Part shown: piece by piece, positions 32,547 to 43,528 of the stretch
Numbering within the stretch: the first letter of the stretch is position 1
How the letters are laid out: the number at the start of each line of letters is the position of its first letter
DNA from: Anaerosomatales bacterium
GTDB taxonomy: Bacteria > Actinomycetota > Coriobacteriia > Anaerosomatales > SLCP01
Reading direction: 5' to 3'
Length of the DNA stretch: 64,000 nt
Assembly: GCA_029210645.1 (NCBI GenBank)
Contig: JARGFT010000009.1
Location: 14,169 to 78,168 of the forward strand
The notes under the pieces: model-generated
The model's database searches: none
What the model saw: only the letters and a program-made list of their open reading frames with translations
Told to the model about the DNA's origin: nothing
Made by a program: the position numbers and the translations under genes

Positions 32547-32948
32547 ATGCAGAGGACCGGTGCCAACGTGAGCAGGAGCGAACCCGTCACCCTCGACGAG
32601 TTCTTCGCCGATCGCGAACCTGACTCCCGCGAACTCTTCGAAGCCGTGCGTGCGGCCGTCGAGTCGGTCGGGCCGGCGCAGGTGCGCGCCACCGGGAGCC
32701 AGGTCGCGTTTCGGAGGCGCACCGCGTTCGCCTGGGCGTGGGTGCCCGGCCGGTACCTGCGAGGTTCGGACCTCCCGCCCCTCGTGCTGAGCATCGGCCT
32801 GCGCCGCCGGGACGCCTCGCCGCGCTGGAAGGAGGTCGTCGAGCCGGCTCCGGGGCGCTTCATGCACCATCTCGAGGTGCGCTCCGCCGACGATCTCGAC
32901 GACGAGGTGCGCGAATGGCTTGCCGAGGCGTGGGAGCAGGCAGGGTGA
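32547..32948 (+). CDS. DUF5655-like protein
   Basis: A 133-residue protein resembling DUF5655: TLDEFFADREPDSRELFEAV, VRATGSQVAFRRRTAFAWAWVPGRYL and the C-terminal DLDDEVREWLAEAW. Function unknown. ATG 32547 has no SD; GTG 32568, 12 bases past AGAGG, could be the start and would remove seven residues without touching the domain. Confidence 0.7.
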   Translation: MQRTGANVSRSEPVTLDEFFADREPDSRELFEAVRAAVESVGPAQVRATGSQVAFRRRTAFAWAWVPGRYLRGSDLPPLVLSIGLRRRDASPRWKEVVEPAPGRFMHHLEVRSADDLDDEVREWLAEAWEQAG

Positions 32949-32980
32949 TTCCAGCCTTCGCCTGATGCCGCGCCAATCGG

Positions 32981-36223
<3,243 letters not shown>

Positions 36224-36262
36224 GCGTGCCCCCCTGCTGATAGCCGCATCACTGGCGCCATT

Positions 36263-36499
36263 CTAACGGTAGAAGGCGTGCCTCGGGGGATGTTGATGCA
36301 CGGAAACGAGAGGAGGCGCACCCGCCGCCCCTGCTACCCGCCAAACCTCATCGACCGCCGTCTTGAACGCGGCCTCGTTGGCGACCGACGGCGAGCGGTA
36401 GCCGCTCACCTTGCGCACGTACTGCAGCGCCGCCTCGTAGATCTCGAGGTCTGTGGCGGGCGGGTCGTAGTTGAAGAGCGTCCGGATGTTCCTGCACCT
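36263..36499 (-). pseudogene. DUF2277 gene with start codon lost (AGG for ATG)
   Basis: An open frame of 77 codons reads CRNIRTLFNYDPPATDLEIY, then YVRKVSGYRSPSVANEAAFK and TAVDEVWRV. This matches DUF2277, whose members begin MCRNI. The codon where Met is expected (36497-36499) is AGG, with an SD-like AGGTGA just upstream and an in-frame stop seven codons before the Cys codon. No ATG, GTG or TTG lies between. The C-terminus (GAAGAPPLVSVHQHPP...) also departs from the family. Likely a recent start-codon loss or a sequencing error; the reading frame is otherwise intact. Confidence 0.72.
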
Positions 36500-36633
36500 G
36501 GTGTCACCTGCCTGTCACGGGCCGGGCGGCAACGGATGTGAGCCATTCATACCCAGGACAGCGTCTTGCCCTCTGTGAAAAGATGAGCCTGTGTGCCACT
36601 GCAGGCAGCGGTGCGCGACAGGAAGGGGCCGGA

Positions 36634-37392
36634 GTGCGCAAGCGGGGCGGAGGGCCGAGCGCCACGGCGAGACAGGGTGTGTCCACGCCTGCGCCCGCGC
36701 CTGAGGCCCCCGCGTCCCTCACCGTCGTGATCCCGACCCTGAACGAGGAGGCCGCACTCCCCGCCGTACTGGACGCGGTGTGTGCTGAAGCGGTCGAGGC
36801 GATCGTCGTAGACGGGGGCAGCACCGACGCCACGGTTAAGATCGCGACACGCGCCGGTGTGCGCCTCATCACCGGAGCGCGTGGACGCGCCGTTCAGATG
36901 AACGCCGGCGCCGAGGCGGCCGCCTGTGACGCCGTGCTCTTTCTGCACGCCGACTCGCTCCCGCCTGCCGGCTTCCGGCAGACCGTCCTTGACGTGCTCG
37001 CCGATCCGGAGGTCGTGGTGGGCGCGTTCCGGTTCTCGCTTGCCGCCACCACGCCTGCGCTCCGCCTGGTGGAGTGGGGAACGAACCTGCGCGCGCGATG
37101 GCTCCAGATGCCCTACGGCGATCAGGGGCTGTTCATGCGCCGTGAAACCTGGCGCGATCTCGGCGGCTTTCCGGAGATCCCCCTCATGGAAGACTACGAC
37201 CTCGTCCGAGCCGCGCGGCGGGTGGGCAGGGTCGCGATCGCGCCGACCGCGCTCGTCACCTCGGACAGACGGTGGCGCAAGACGGGTCCGTGGCGGTACA
37301 CGGCCATCAATACGATCATCGTGGTGCGCAGGCACCTCGGCGCCACACCCGCGCAGCTCGCCGAGTGGCGCGCACGCTACTCGAAGCGATAG
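36634..37392 (+). CDS. Family 2 glycosyltransferase of the TIGR04283 (arsenosugar-associated) type
   Basis: The 252-residue protein starts at GTG 36634 after AGGAAGGGG; upstream in-frame ATGs (36538, 36583) have no SD. After a low-complexity Pro/Ala leader the GT-A fold begins: LTVVIPTLNEEAALPAVL, EAIVVDGGSTDATV, GRAVQMNAGAEAA and VLFLHADSLPP, the last two typical of TIGR04283, named for co-occurrence with ArsS-type radical SAM proteins. FMRRETWRDLGGFPEIPLMEDYDLVR is the acceptor side. It converges with the MTA-phosphorylase gene, overlapping by 16 bases. Confidence 0.87.
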   Translation: MRKRGGGPSATARQGVSTPAPAPEAPASLTVVIPTLNEEAALPAVLDAVCAEAVEAIVVDGGSTDATVKIATRAGVRLITGARGRAVQMNAGAEAAACDAVLFLHADSLPPAGFRQTVLDVLADPEVVVGAFRFSLAATTPALRLVEWGTNLRARWLQMPYGDQGLFMRRETWRDLGGFPEIPLMEDYDLVRAARRVGRVAIAPTALVTSDRRWRKTGPWRYTAINTIIVVRRHLGATPAQLAEWRARYSKR

Positions 37393-38162
37393 ACGAACCC
37401 CGTATCGAAGGGGTGCTCCCCGAGGCGGCGCAACGCACCGGGCACGATCTGGCCGAAGACCCGGCGGCTCGCAGCGATATTGGCGTCGAGGACGTCGACC
37501 GGTGTCGGCTCGGCCTTCACGCCGTTGGCATAGTCGACACCGAATCCCACCAGTGCGTAGGGGACCTCGAGTTCGCCGGCGAGCACCGCCTCGGGACCGG
37601 CGGTCTGACTCACGGCGGTCACGCCCAGCGAGCGCAGCCACGCGATCTCGGTACGCGTGTTGAAGCGAGGCCCGAGCATGTACGCGTAGACCCCGCGGGC
37701 CAGCGCAGCAACGCCCGCGTCGGTCGCGGCGTCCAGCAGCGCACCACGCAGCGTCGACGAGAAAGGCGAGCCGAAGATGAAGTGACCGCGCCGCTCATCT
37801 CCCGGAGTGTCGTACACCGTGCACGGAGAGCCGTCGGGCAGCCGGTTGTCCGGGAAGAAGAGGTCGTCAAAGACGATGGCGGTGCCGAGTTCGACCTCTC
37901 CGTCCACCACGCCGCAGACCGTCGTGCCGATGATCGCCGAGCAGCCCGCCTCCTTGAGCGCCCACACGTTCTCCCGGTGCAGGACCTGGGACGAGAGCCG
38001 CGTGTGGCCTGCTCCGTGGCGGCGCACGAACAGCACCTCGACCTCCGCCATGCGACCCCGGTGCATCGTGACCGGCCCCCAGGGCGTGTCGATGCTGAGG
38101 TCTTCGAGCCACTCGGCCTCGAACTCCGCTGCGGTGCCACCTATCAAGCCGATCTTCGTCAT
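37377..38162 (-). CDS. MTA phosphorylase-like purine nucleoside phosphorylase
   Basis: The 261-residue protein belongs to the MTAP/PNP-II family (IGLIGGTAAEFEAEW, HRENVWALKEAGC, FPDNRLPDGSPCTVYDTP, GPRFNTRTEIAWLRSLG). Normal members cleave 5'-methylthioadenosine with phosphate. In arsenosugar-type clusters such an enzyme could remove adenine from an arsenic-substituted deoxyadenosine made by ArsS; this substrate is inference from context. It starts seven bases after the redox-motif gene, in the same operon. Confidence 0.88.
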   Translation of the reverse strand: MTKIGLIGGTAAEFEAEWLEDLSIDTPWGPVTMHRGRMAEVEVLFVRRHGAGHTRLSSQVLHRENVWALKEAGCSAIIGTTVCGVVDGEVELGTAIVFDDLFFPDNRLPDGSPCTVYDTPGDERRGHFIFGSPFSSTLRGALLDAATDAGVAALARGVYAYMLGPRFNTRTEIAWLRSLGVTAVSQTAGPEAVLAGELEVPYALVGFGVDYANGVKAEPTPVDVLDANIAASRRVFGQIVPGALRRLGEHPFDTGFVYRFE

Positions 38163-38169
38163 GAGCCTC

Positions 38170-39012
38170 CTACCTGAACCGGCGCAGTTCGTAGACGGCC
38201 AGGCCCGCTATGACCAGCAGCGCCAACGAGAGCATGACTCTCGCCGTAGCGGCGCCGGCACTCGCACCCAGTAGTCCCGTGCCCACCGCATCCGCGACCG
38301 CACCCGGTGCGACGACGGCCACAACGGCCAGCAGCGCCGCCGAGGCGAGTCCGGCTACCCTCAGGCCCCGTCCCGCTCTGCGGGCCGCCGGAGCACCCGG
38401 TTCGGCTACCAGTGCCATCAGGAGCGATCCGAGCATGGCGACGATCACGCTCGCCGCTGCCGCCGGAGGCCACACGGCCCCCACGGCAAGGCCGACCGCC
38501 AACCCGGCACCCACGTCGAGCGCACCCCTGCGGACAGCTTCGGCTACATCGCGCGCCGCCCACGCACGCCCGGCGGACCCGGCCTCGGCGATCATCTCGG
38601 CCACCAGGCCTGCCGAGAACTCGGTGATCGACGCGCAGTGCGCGGCCGCCTCGTTCGAGCCCTCCTCCATACCGCGCTCGATGACCCGGCAGCAGGTAGC
38701 TCCCCACCGCTCAGTGAAGCGCCGCGTGAACTCGGCAGAGAGCTCCTCGGCCCGCTCACGTTGTGCCATCGGTTCGAGACCTTGCGTATCCACCCACGCC
38801 GAGAGCGACATGACTCCTGCCGCCAGAGCGCCGCACACACAGCCGGTCTTGCCGATACCGGAGGTGAAGCCGGAGCCGATGCCATCCGGCATCTCCGGCA
38901 CACCCGGGCAGCCCGACAGCGCAACGAGCACCGACTCTGCACAGTTCCGGCCATCGGTGAAACAGCCGCGTGCCTCCTCGGCAGCCTGAGTGCTCGTCAG
39001 AAGCTCTGCCAT
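38170..39012 (-). CDS. C_GCAxxG_C_C redox-motif protein fused to a membrane domain
   Basis: The 280-residue protein has the C_GCAxxG_C_C pattern in its first 150 residues: NCAESVL (Cys24), GKTGCVCGALAAG (Cys58/60), ATCCRVIE and HCASITEFSAGLV. These proteins are thought to be redox-active or metal-binding but are uncharacterised. The C-terminal half adds about four membrane helices (about 165-275), which is unusual for the family. ATG directly follows the stop of the flippase-like gene. Confidence 0.8.
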   Translation of the reverse strand: MAELLTSTQAAEEARGCFTDGRNCAESVLVALSGCPGVPEMPDGIGSGFTSGIGKTGCVCGALAAGVMSLSAWVDTQGLEPMAQRERAEELSAEFTRRFTERWGATCCRVIERGMEEGSNEAAAHCASITEFSAGLVAEMIAEAGSAGRAWAARDVAEAVRRGALDVGAGLAVGLAVGAVWPPAAAASVIVAMLGSLLMALVAEPGAPAARRAGRGLRVAGLASAALLAVVAVVAPGAVADAVGTGLLGASAGAATARVMLSLALLVIAGLAVYELRRFR

Positions 39013-39993
39013 CTAGCGCCTACCTCCCAGAGCGAACAGGACCGCGCCCGGCAGCGTCGCTACGGCCACGAACAGGAAGAACAGTAGCGACCCGGTGACC
39101 GCCAGGCTCGCCGGGACACCGGCAAGGCCGAAGAAGTACGCGTATCCGGCCTCGCGTACGCCGTGGCCCGAGATCGAGATCGGCACCATCGTGACCGCGG
39201 AGACGATCGAACTGTACACGATGCACTCCGCCAGCCCCACTGGCGACCCGAGCGCCTCGAAGATGCAGTAGTTCACGGCAGCCACGAGCACCTGGAACAG
39301 CATGGAGAGCACGAGGACGAGCACGACCGCACCGCGATGGTGGAGCGTCTCGCGCACTCCGCACACGGCTTCGCCCACCCAGTCGGAGACGCCCTCGAAG
39401 CGGCCACCCATCGCCCCGCGCATCATGCCGGCCGAACGGGACGGCATGAGGAAGAGAGCGACCAGCGTCGCAGATGCCGCCAAAACCACTACAACCGCCA
39501 CGGTCGCCTGCGGCCCCGCCTCGACAAAAGGGAGACCGAGTGCGGCCGTCAGCCCGAGACCAAGTGATGCGATCAGCCGCTCGGCGATGACCGACGCGGC
39601 GCCTCCGGGTGCGTCATCGAGGTCCTTGCCGACGTCCCAGGCCCGCACCACATCACCGCCGACCGATGTTGGCAGGAAGTTGTTGAAGAAGAGCCCGACC
39701 AGGTAGTGGCGCGTCAGGCGCACGATCCCGACGGAGTAACCGCGCGCACGCAACAGCAGCAACCACTTGTACGCGGAGAGCACGATCGCCGCATAGACGG
39801 CCCCGAAAGCCGCGAGGAACCAGGCGGGATCGAGCGAGAGGATCGCGGCGAGCACATCGGCGGGCGGCACCCGGCTGAAGACGAGGGCCAGCGCGACGAT
39901 GCTGACCGCGGCCCGGATCAACGTGCCGGCGCGGCCTCCCCCGAAGGACACCGGCGGGGCCTCGACGACCGTAGTGTCAACCGGGCCCGTCAC
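39013..39993 (-). CDS. Flippase-like integral membrane protein (LPG synthase/UPF0104 type)
   Basis: The 326-residue protein has about eight helices and the family hallmarks KWLLLLRARGYSVG, HYLVGLFFNNFLPTSVGGDVVRAWDV and PISISGHGVREAGYAYFFGLAG. Relatives are lipid-linked sugar flippases or the membrane part of MprF. In this cluster it could move a lipid-linked product across the membrane. GTG 39993 overlaps the preceding stop by four bases (GTGA). Confidence 0.87.
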   Translation of the reverse strand: MTGPVDTTVVEAPPVSFGGGRAGTLIRAAVSIVALALVFSRVPPADVLAAILSLDPAWFLAAFGAVYAAIVLSAYKWLLLLRARGYSVGIVRLTRHYLVGLFFNNFLPTSVGGDVVRAWDVGKDLDDAPGGAASVIAERLIASLGLGLTAALGLPFVEAGPQATVAVVVVLAASATLVALFLMPSRSAGMMRGAMGGRFEGVSDWVGEAVCGVRETLHHRGAVVLVLVLSMLFQVLVAAVNYCIFEALGSPVGLAECIVYSSIVSAVTMVPISISGHGVREAGYAYFFGLAGVPASLAVTGSLLFFLFVAVATLPGAVLFALGGRR

Positions 39994-41474
39994 TGAGAGC
40001 CGACATCTGCTGGGGCGTCGAGCGCACCGGCCACGCGTGCAGCCTCGGTGCGCGCCTTGAGTCGCGCCAGGTAGTAGGGCCTGATGGTGGCCCCCGCCAC
40101 GAACACAACCGCCGTGAACAGGAAGATCAGGAACAGGATCCGCACGCTTCCGGTCAGGTTCTGACCCAGATAGGAGTAGACGAGCGTGGCCGGAAGCTGC
40201 CCGATCCCGGTGGCGATGAAGAAGCGCCTGAAGCTGACGGACGTCAGCCCGGCCCCGTAGCTGATGAGGTCGAAGCTCACAAAGGGCAGCAGCCGCGCGA
40301 TCAGCACCGTCCGGTCCCCGTAGCGCTGGAAGAAGAGGTCCGAGACCTCCAGCGCTCCGCTACCGCCCGCGAGCTTTTCCACCGCCGGACGGCCGAACGA
40401 CCGGGCGATCCAGAAGCAGATGGCGGCACCGGCCATCGCGCTCGACCATGAAAGCAGGGCGCCCCATGCCCAGCCGAACAACAGGCCGTTGGCAAACGTG
40501 ATCACGAAGGCCGGCAGCGGCGCCGCTATCGACTGCAGGATCATCAAGAGCGATGAGACCACCGGCGCCCAGACCCCGAAGCTGAGCAGGTAGTCACGGA
40601 CGAAGAGGATGTTGCCCCTGGCCAGCACGTCCACCGCCCCGGCAACCCACTCACGGATGCCGGGAACGAACGCGTACGCGGCTCCGGCCACGGCTACGGC
40701 GACCGCACCGGTCGCCAGCTGGCGCTTGCGTTCCTTCGAGACCGTTCCCATCGGTATTCGGTCCCTCTCGCGCCAGATGATCCAGGCGAGTATGGCCACG
40801 CCGAGAACCCCGAACACGAGCCGGTATGCAAGGAGCGCGTCATCGGGGACATCGCTCGCGAAGACCGTGAAGAAGACGACACCCGGCACCGTACCGACGG
40901 CCGTCCAGAGTGTGAACTCCCGCCATCCGACCCGGCTGGCCCCGAACGCATATGACACGAGGTCCTGCGGAACGAGCGGAACGAGCCGCAGCCCGAGCAG
41001 CAGCCAGCGGGCGATGCCGCGCGACTCGGGAAGCGCGCCACGCCTAGCCCGTGCCGCAGTCAGCGGTATGCCGGCGATCGCGCGCGATATGCCGAATGCA
41101 GCCAGAGCGCCGAGTACGAGACCGATCCATGCCGACAGGCCCCCGACAACGGGGCCGAACACGTCAGCCGCCGCGCGGATCAGGGCCTCGGAGGGCAGCG
41201 GAACCAACACCGCCTGCCAGACCGCGAGAACGATGACAGAGAGTACGGACTCGCGGCCCCAGGTGCCGAGGAATATGCGCACCGACGAGACCTCTTCGGT
41301 TCCCAGCACGTTGCCGGCGATGCGCGCGAGCATGGCGACCTGCGGCAGCGCGAAGAATGCGGCAGCGAAGGCCAGGCCCGCCAGCGCAACGAGAAGGGCG
41401 GGCAGCCAGGGCCGCGTGTAGGGGCCGCCCGCCTCAGCGGGCCGCTCCCCGGCGTGTCGGGCCGATCGGCTCAC
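39990..41474 (-). CDS. Tandem TVP38/DedA-type (VTT domain) membrane protein
   Basis: The 494-residue protein contains two VTT/SNARE-associated domains: residues about 75-235 (VPLPSEALIRAAADVFGPVVG; LLLGLRLVPLVPQDLVSYAFGA) and about 295-470 (APLPAFVITFANGLLFG; LIARLLPFVSFDLISYGAG). Most TVP38 proteins have one. DedA-family proteins act as lipid scramblases or transporters. GTG 41474 overlaps the rhodanese stop by one base. TVP38 genes often sit beside metal(loid) genes, consistent with this cluster. Confidence 0.85.
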   Translation of the reverse strand: MSRSARHAGERPAEAGGPYTRPWLPALLVALAGLAFAAAFFALPQVAMLARIAGNVLGTEEVSSVRIFLGTWGRESVLSVIVLAVWQAVLVPLPSEALIRAAADVFGPVVGGLSAWIGLVLGALAAFGISRAIAGIPLTAARARRGALPESRGIARWLLLGLRLVPLVPQDLVSYAFGASRVGWREFTLWTAVGTVPGVVFFTVFASDVPDDALLAYRLVFGVLGVAILAWIIWRERDRIPMGTVSKERKRQLATGAVAVAVAGAAYAFVPGIREWVAGAVDVLARGNILFVRDYLLSFGVWAPVVSSLLMILQSIAAPLPAFVITFANGLLFGWAWGALLSWSSAMAGAAICFWIARSFGRPAVEKLAGGSGALEVSDLFFQRYGDRTVLIARLLPFVSFDLISYGAGLTSVSFRRFFIATGIGQLPATLVYSYLGQNLTGSVRILFLIFLFTAVVFVAGATIRPYYLARLKARTEAARVAGALDAPADVGSQ

Positions 41475-42436
41475 TACTCTACGGGCAGATCAGGGTTGCC
41501 TGCCCACGTGTAGAACGACGCGTCGTAGTTCCTGGCGTTCTCGTAGCCGAGCATACGGGCGAGCAGCGACATGTGCGCCGAGCGGATTCCCTTGGTGCAG
41601 TAGAAGACATTCTCGGTGGCCGTGTCGTCCACGCCGGCGCCCTCGAGCAGCGCCAACAGCTCCTCGTCACTCTTCACCGTCCCGTCGACGTTGAAGACCT
41701 CGGGATACGGGATGCTCACGGCACCGGCGATGTGGCCGCCGCGTGCCTCGCCGAAGTCGGTCGCGCCCTCGTACTCCTTGGTGGAGCGGGAGTCGATGAT
41801 CGTGAACGCATCGAGGTCCGCGACAAGGTCATCCGTGGCAACGTTGTACTCGGCCAGATCGTCCACGACGGCAACGGTCGTCGCCTCGAGCGCAACGGCG
41901 TCGGTCGTGATCTCGTTGCCGGCGGCGGCCCATGCCGGATAGCCACCGTCCATCATCAGGCTGTCTTCGATGCCGAGGGCCCGAAGCATCCACACGATGC
42001 GGCCGTCCTCGCCCCAGCCGGTCGGATCCGTGTACACGACGATCGTCTTGCTGGTATCCACGCCAAGTTCGCCGAGCTTCGCGCCGATGTCGTCCACCGG
42101 CAGCAGCGTGCCCCACTCGGGATCGCCGGGAGCACCCTCGCCCACGGAAGCGAACGTCTGCCAGGGGGCGTTGATCGCACCGGCGAGGTGACCCGCCTCG
42201 TACGCCTCGGGCGCGCGGGCGTCGATGATCACGAACGACTCCATGTCCGCGGCCACGTCGTTGATCGAGATCAGGTACTCGTCACGTGCCGAGACGGGCT
42301 CTTCAGCAGCCGGTCCCTCGACAGCCGGTCCCTCGGGCTCCTCGGACCCTCCGTTCGAGCCGCATCCCGCAAGGCCGCCGAGCATGCCGAGCGCAAGTAC
42401 GAACGAGAGCAGTATGACCAGCCATCTGTTCTTCAC
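41474..42436 (-). CDS. Rhodanese lipoprotein (thiosulfate sulfurtransferase-like)
   Basis: The 320-residue protein starts at GTG 42436 after AAGGAGGAC, with a lipoprotein signal peptide (lipobox LAGC, about residue 24). Two rhodanese domains follow; the first lacks the active cysteine (KTIVVYTDPTGWGED), the second has it in ENVFYCTKGIRSAH. It would transfer sulfur outside the membrane. It is the first gene behind a good promoter at 42497-42525 and coupled to the TVP38 gene. Confidence 0.9.
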   Translation of the reverse strand: MKNRWLVILLSFVLALGMLGGLAGCGSNGGSEEPEGPAVEGPAAEEPVSARDEYLISINDVAADMESFVIIDARAPEAYEAGHLAGAINAPWQTFASVGEGAPGDPEWGTLLPVDDIGAKLGELGVDTSKTIVVYTDPTGWGEDGRIVWMLRALGIEDSLMMDGGYPAWAAAGNEITTDAVALEATTVAVVDDLAEYNVATDDLVADLDAFTIIDSRSTKEYEGATDFGEARGGHIAGAVSIPYPEVFNVDGTVKSDEELLALLEGAGVDDTATENVFYCTKGIRSAHMSLLARMLGYENARNYDASFYTWAGNPDLPVE

Positions 42437-42496
42437 GCTTGTCCTCCTTGTGCTCCCGGCGCGAGGACCGGGGGTGGCCAGCATTCGATGGAGGAC

Positions 42497-42525
42497 ATTC
42501 TATCGCCTTATGCCTGCGATAACAA
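42497..42525 (-). promoter_or_regulatory. Promoter of the rhodanese-TVP38-flippase operon
   Basis: On the minus strand, TTGTTA (42520-42525) and TAGAAT (42497-42502) are separated by 17 bases. The predicted transcript begins near 42490, giving a leader of about 54 bases before GTG 42436. It allows the five-gene membrane/sulfur/nucleoside module to be expressed apart from purB-arsS. Confidence 0.6.
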
Positions 42526-42536
42526 TCCGCTAATGA

Positions 42537-43520
42537 CTAGGCCGGGAGAAGCGTCCCTCCGCAGCTGCTGCCCGCCCCGGCGATGCAGCCGAAGCAGTGA
42601 TCGGCGTAGCGGATACGGCGTCGCGCGAGGGTGGCGCTGTCGAACTCGGCGATGGTGAGCGGCGCACCTTCGGTGACGGCCAGACCCAGGACCTGGTTGA
42701 AGTCGCAGTCGTACAGGGTGCCGTCGAACGCGACAGACACCATCGAACGGCACATGACCGAGGCGGCCACGTCTGCGTTGCACGACTGGCGTAGCCGCTC
42801 GGCGTACTCCTCGCGTCGACCCGTGGTGTCCAGCTGGTGACCGAACCGGTTGATCGGCATGTTGTTGATCGCGAGAAGCCGGTTGAACGACACCCCGTAT
42901 CGTTGCTCGAGCTCCCGCCGATAGTCGCCTTCAAGTGCGTGCTGGTCGCCGGCGAGACCGAACCCTGTCGGGTTGTGGACGAGATCGAGCGAAAGCCCGG
43001 TGCCGGCGCACCCGTAGCCCTCGGCGTTGAGCAGCCGCAAGCTCTCGATGCTCTTCTCGAAGACCGACGGTCCCCGTTGCGCGTCGGTGTTCTCGGCGAG
43101 GTAGCAGGGAAGCGAGCAGGCGAGGGAGACCGCGTGCTCGGCGAAGAAGCGGGGAAGGTGGCGCATCGCCGCTCCGGTCAGCGGATGGGAGTCGAGTGTG
43201 ACCGTGAGGTTGTGCCGGACGAGCACCTTCCGTCCCAGCGCGCGGATGCCCGAGACGAGCCGCTCGAACTCGGGATGCAGTTCCGGTGCGCCTCCGGTGA
43301 GGTCGACGGTGGAGATGCCCGGGGTCCGCTCCACGACCGCCAGGCACGCATCGATAGTGGCGGCCGACATCATCTCGGTGCGCGCGGGCGACGCGTCGAC
43401 GTGACAGTGAGCGCACGCCTGGTTGCACAGTCGCGTGATGTTGAGCTGCAGCGCTTCGATGGGCAAGGGGCTCAGATCGAGGTCATGCTCCTCGCATAGC
43501 TGCTGGAAGGCTACTGACAT
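42537..43520 (-). CDS. Radical SAM protein of the arsenosugar (ArsS/DUF3641) type
   Basis: The 327-residue protein has the radical SAM CX3CX2C motif in ITRLCNQACAHCHVDASP, then DLTGGAPELHPEFERLV. The C-terminal domain has the ArsS-type signatures CNADVAASVMCRSMVSVAFD and HCFGCIAGAGSSCGG. ArsS proteins are proposed to join a 5'-deoxyadenosyl group to a methylated arsenical, the first step toward arsenosugars. It ends at TAG with Cys, not selenocysteine, in the terminal motif. It starts eight bases after purB, with the SD overlapping the purB stop. Confidence 0.87.
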   Translation of the reverse strand: MSVAFQQLCEEHDLDLSPLPIEALQLNITRLCNQACAHCHVDASPARTEMMSAATIDACLAVVERTPGISTVDLTGGAPELHPEFERLVSGIRALGRKVLVRHNLTVTLDSHPLTGAAMRHLPRFFAEHAVSLACSLPCYLAENTDAQRGPSVFEKSIESLRLLNAEGYGCAGTGLSLDLVHNPTGFGLAGDQHALEGDYRRELEQRYGVSFNRLLAINNMPINRFGHQLDTTGRREEYAERLRQSCNADVAASVMCRSMVSVAFDGTLYDCDFNQVLGLAVTEGAPLTIAEFDSATLARRRIRYADHCFGCIAGAGSSCGGTLLPA

Positions 43521-43528
43521 CCGGGCTC

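Noticed and set aside
42537-43520. Selenocysteine in the ArsS-type protein
   Set aside because: The frame ends in TAG after a complete CxxC-type end with Cys; no in-frame TGA is read through.
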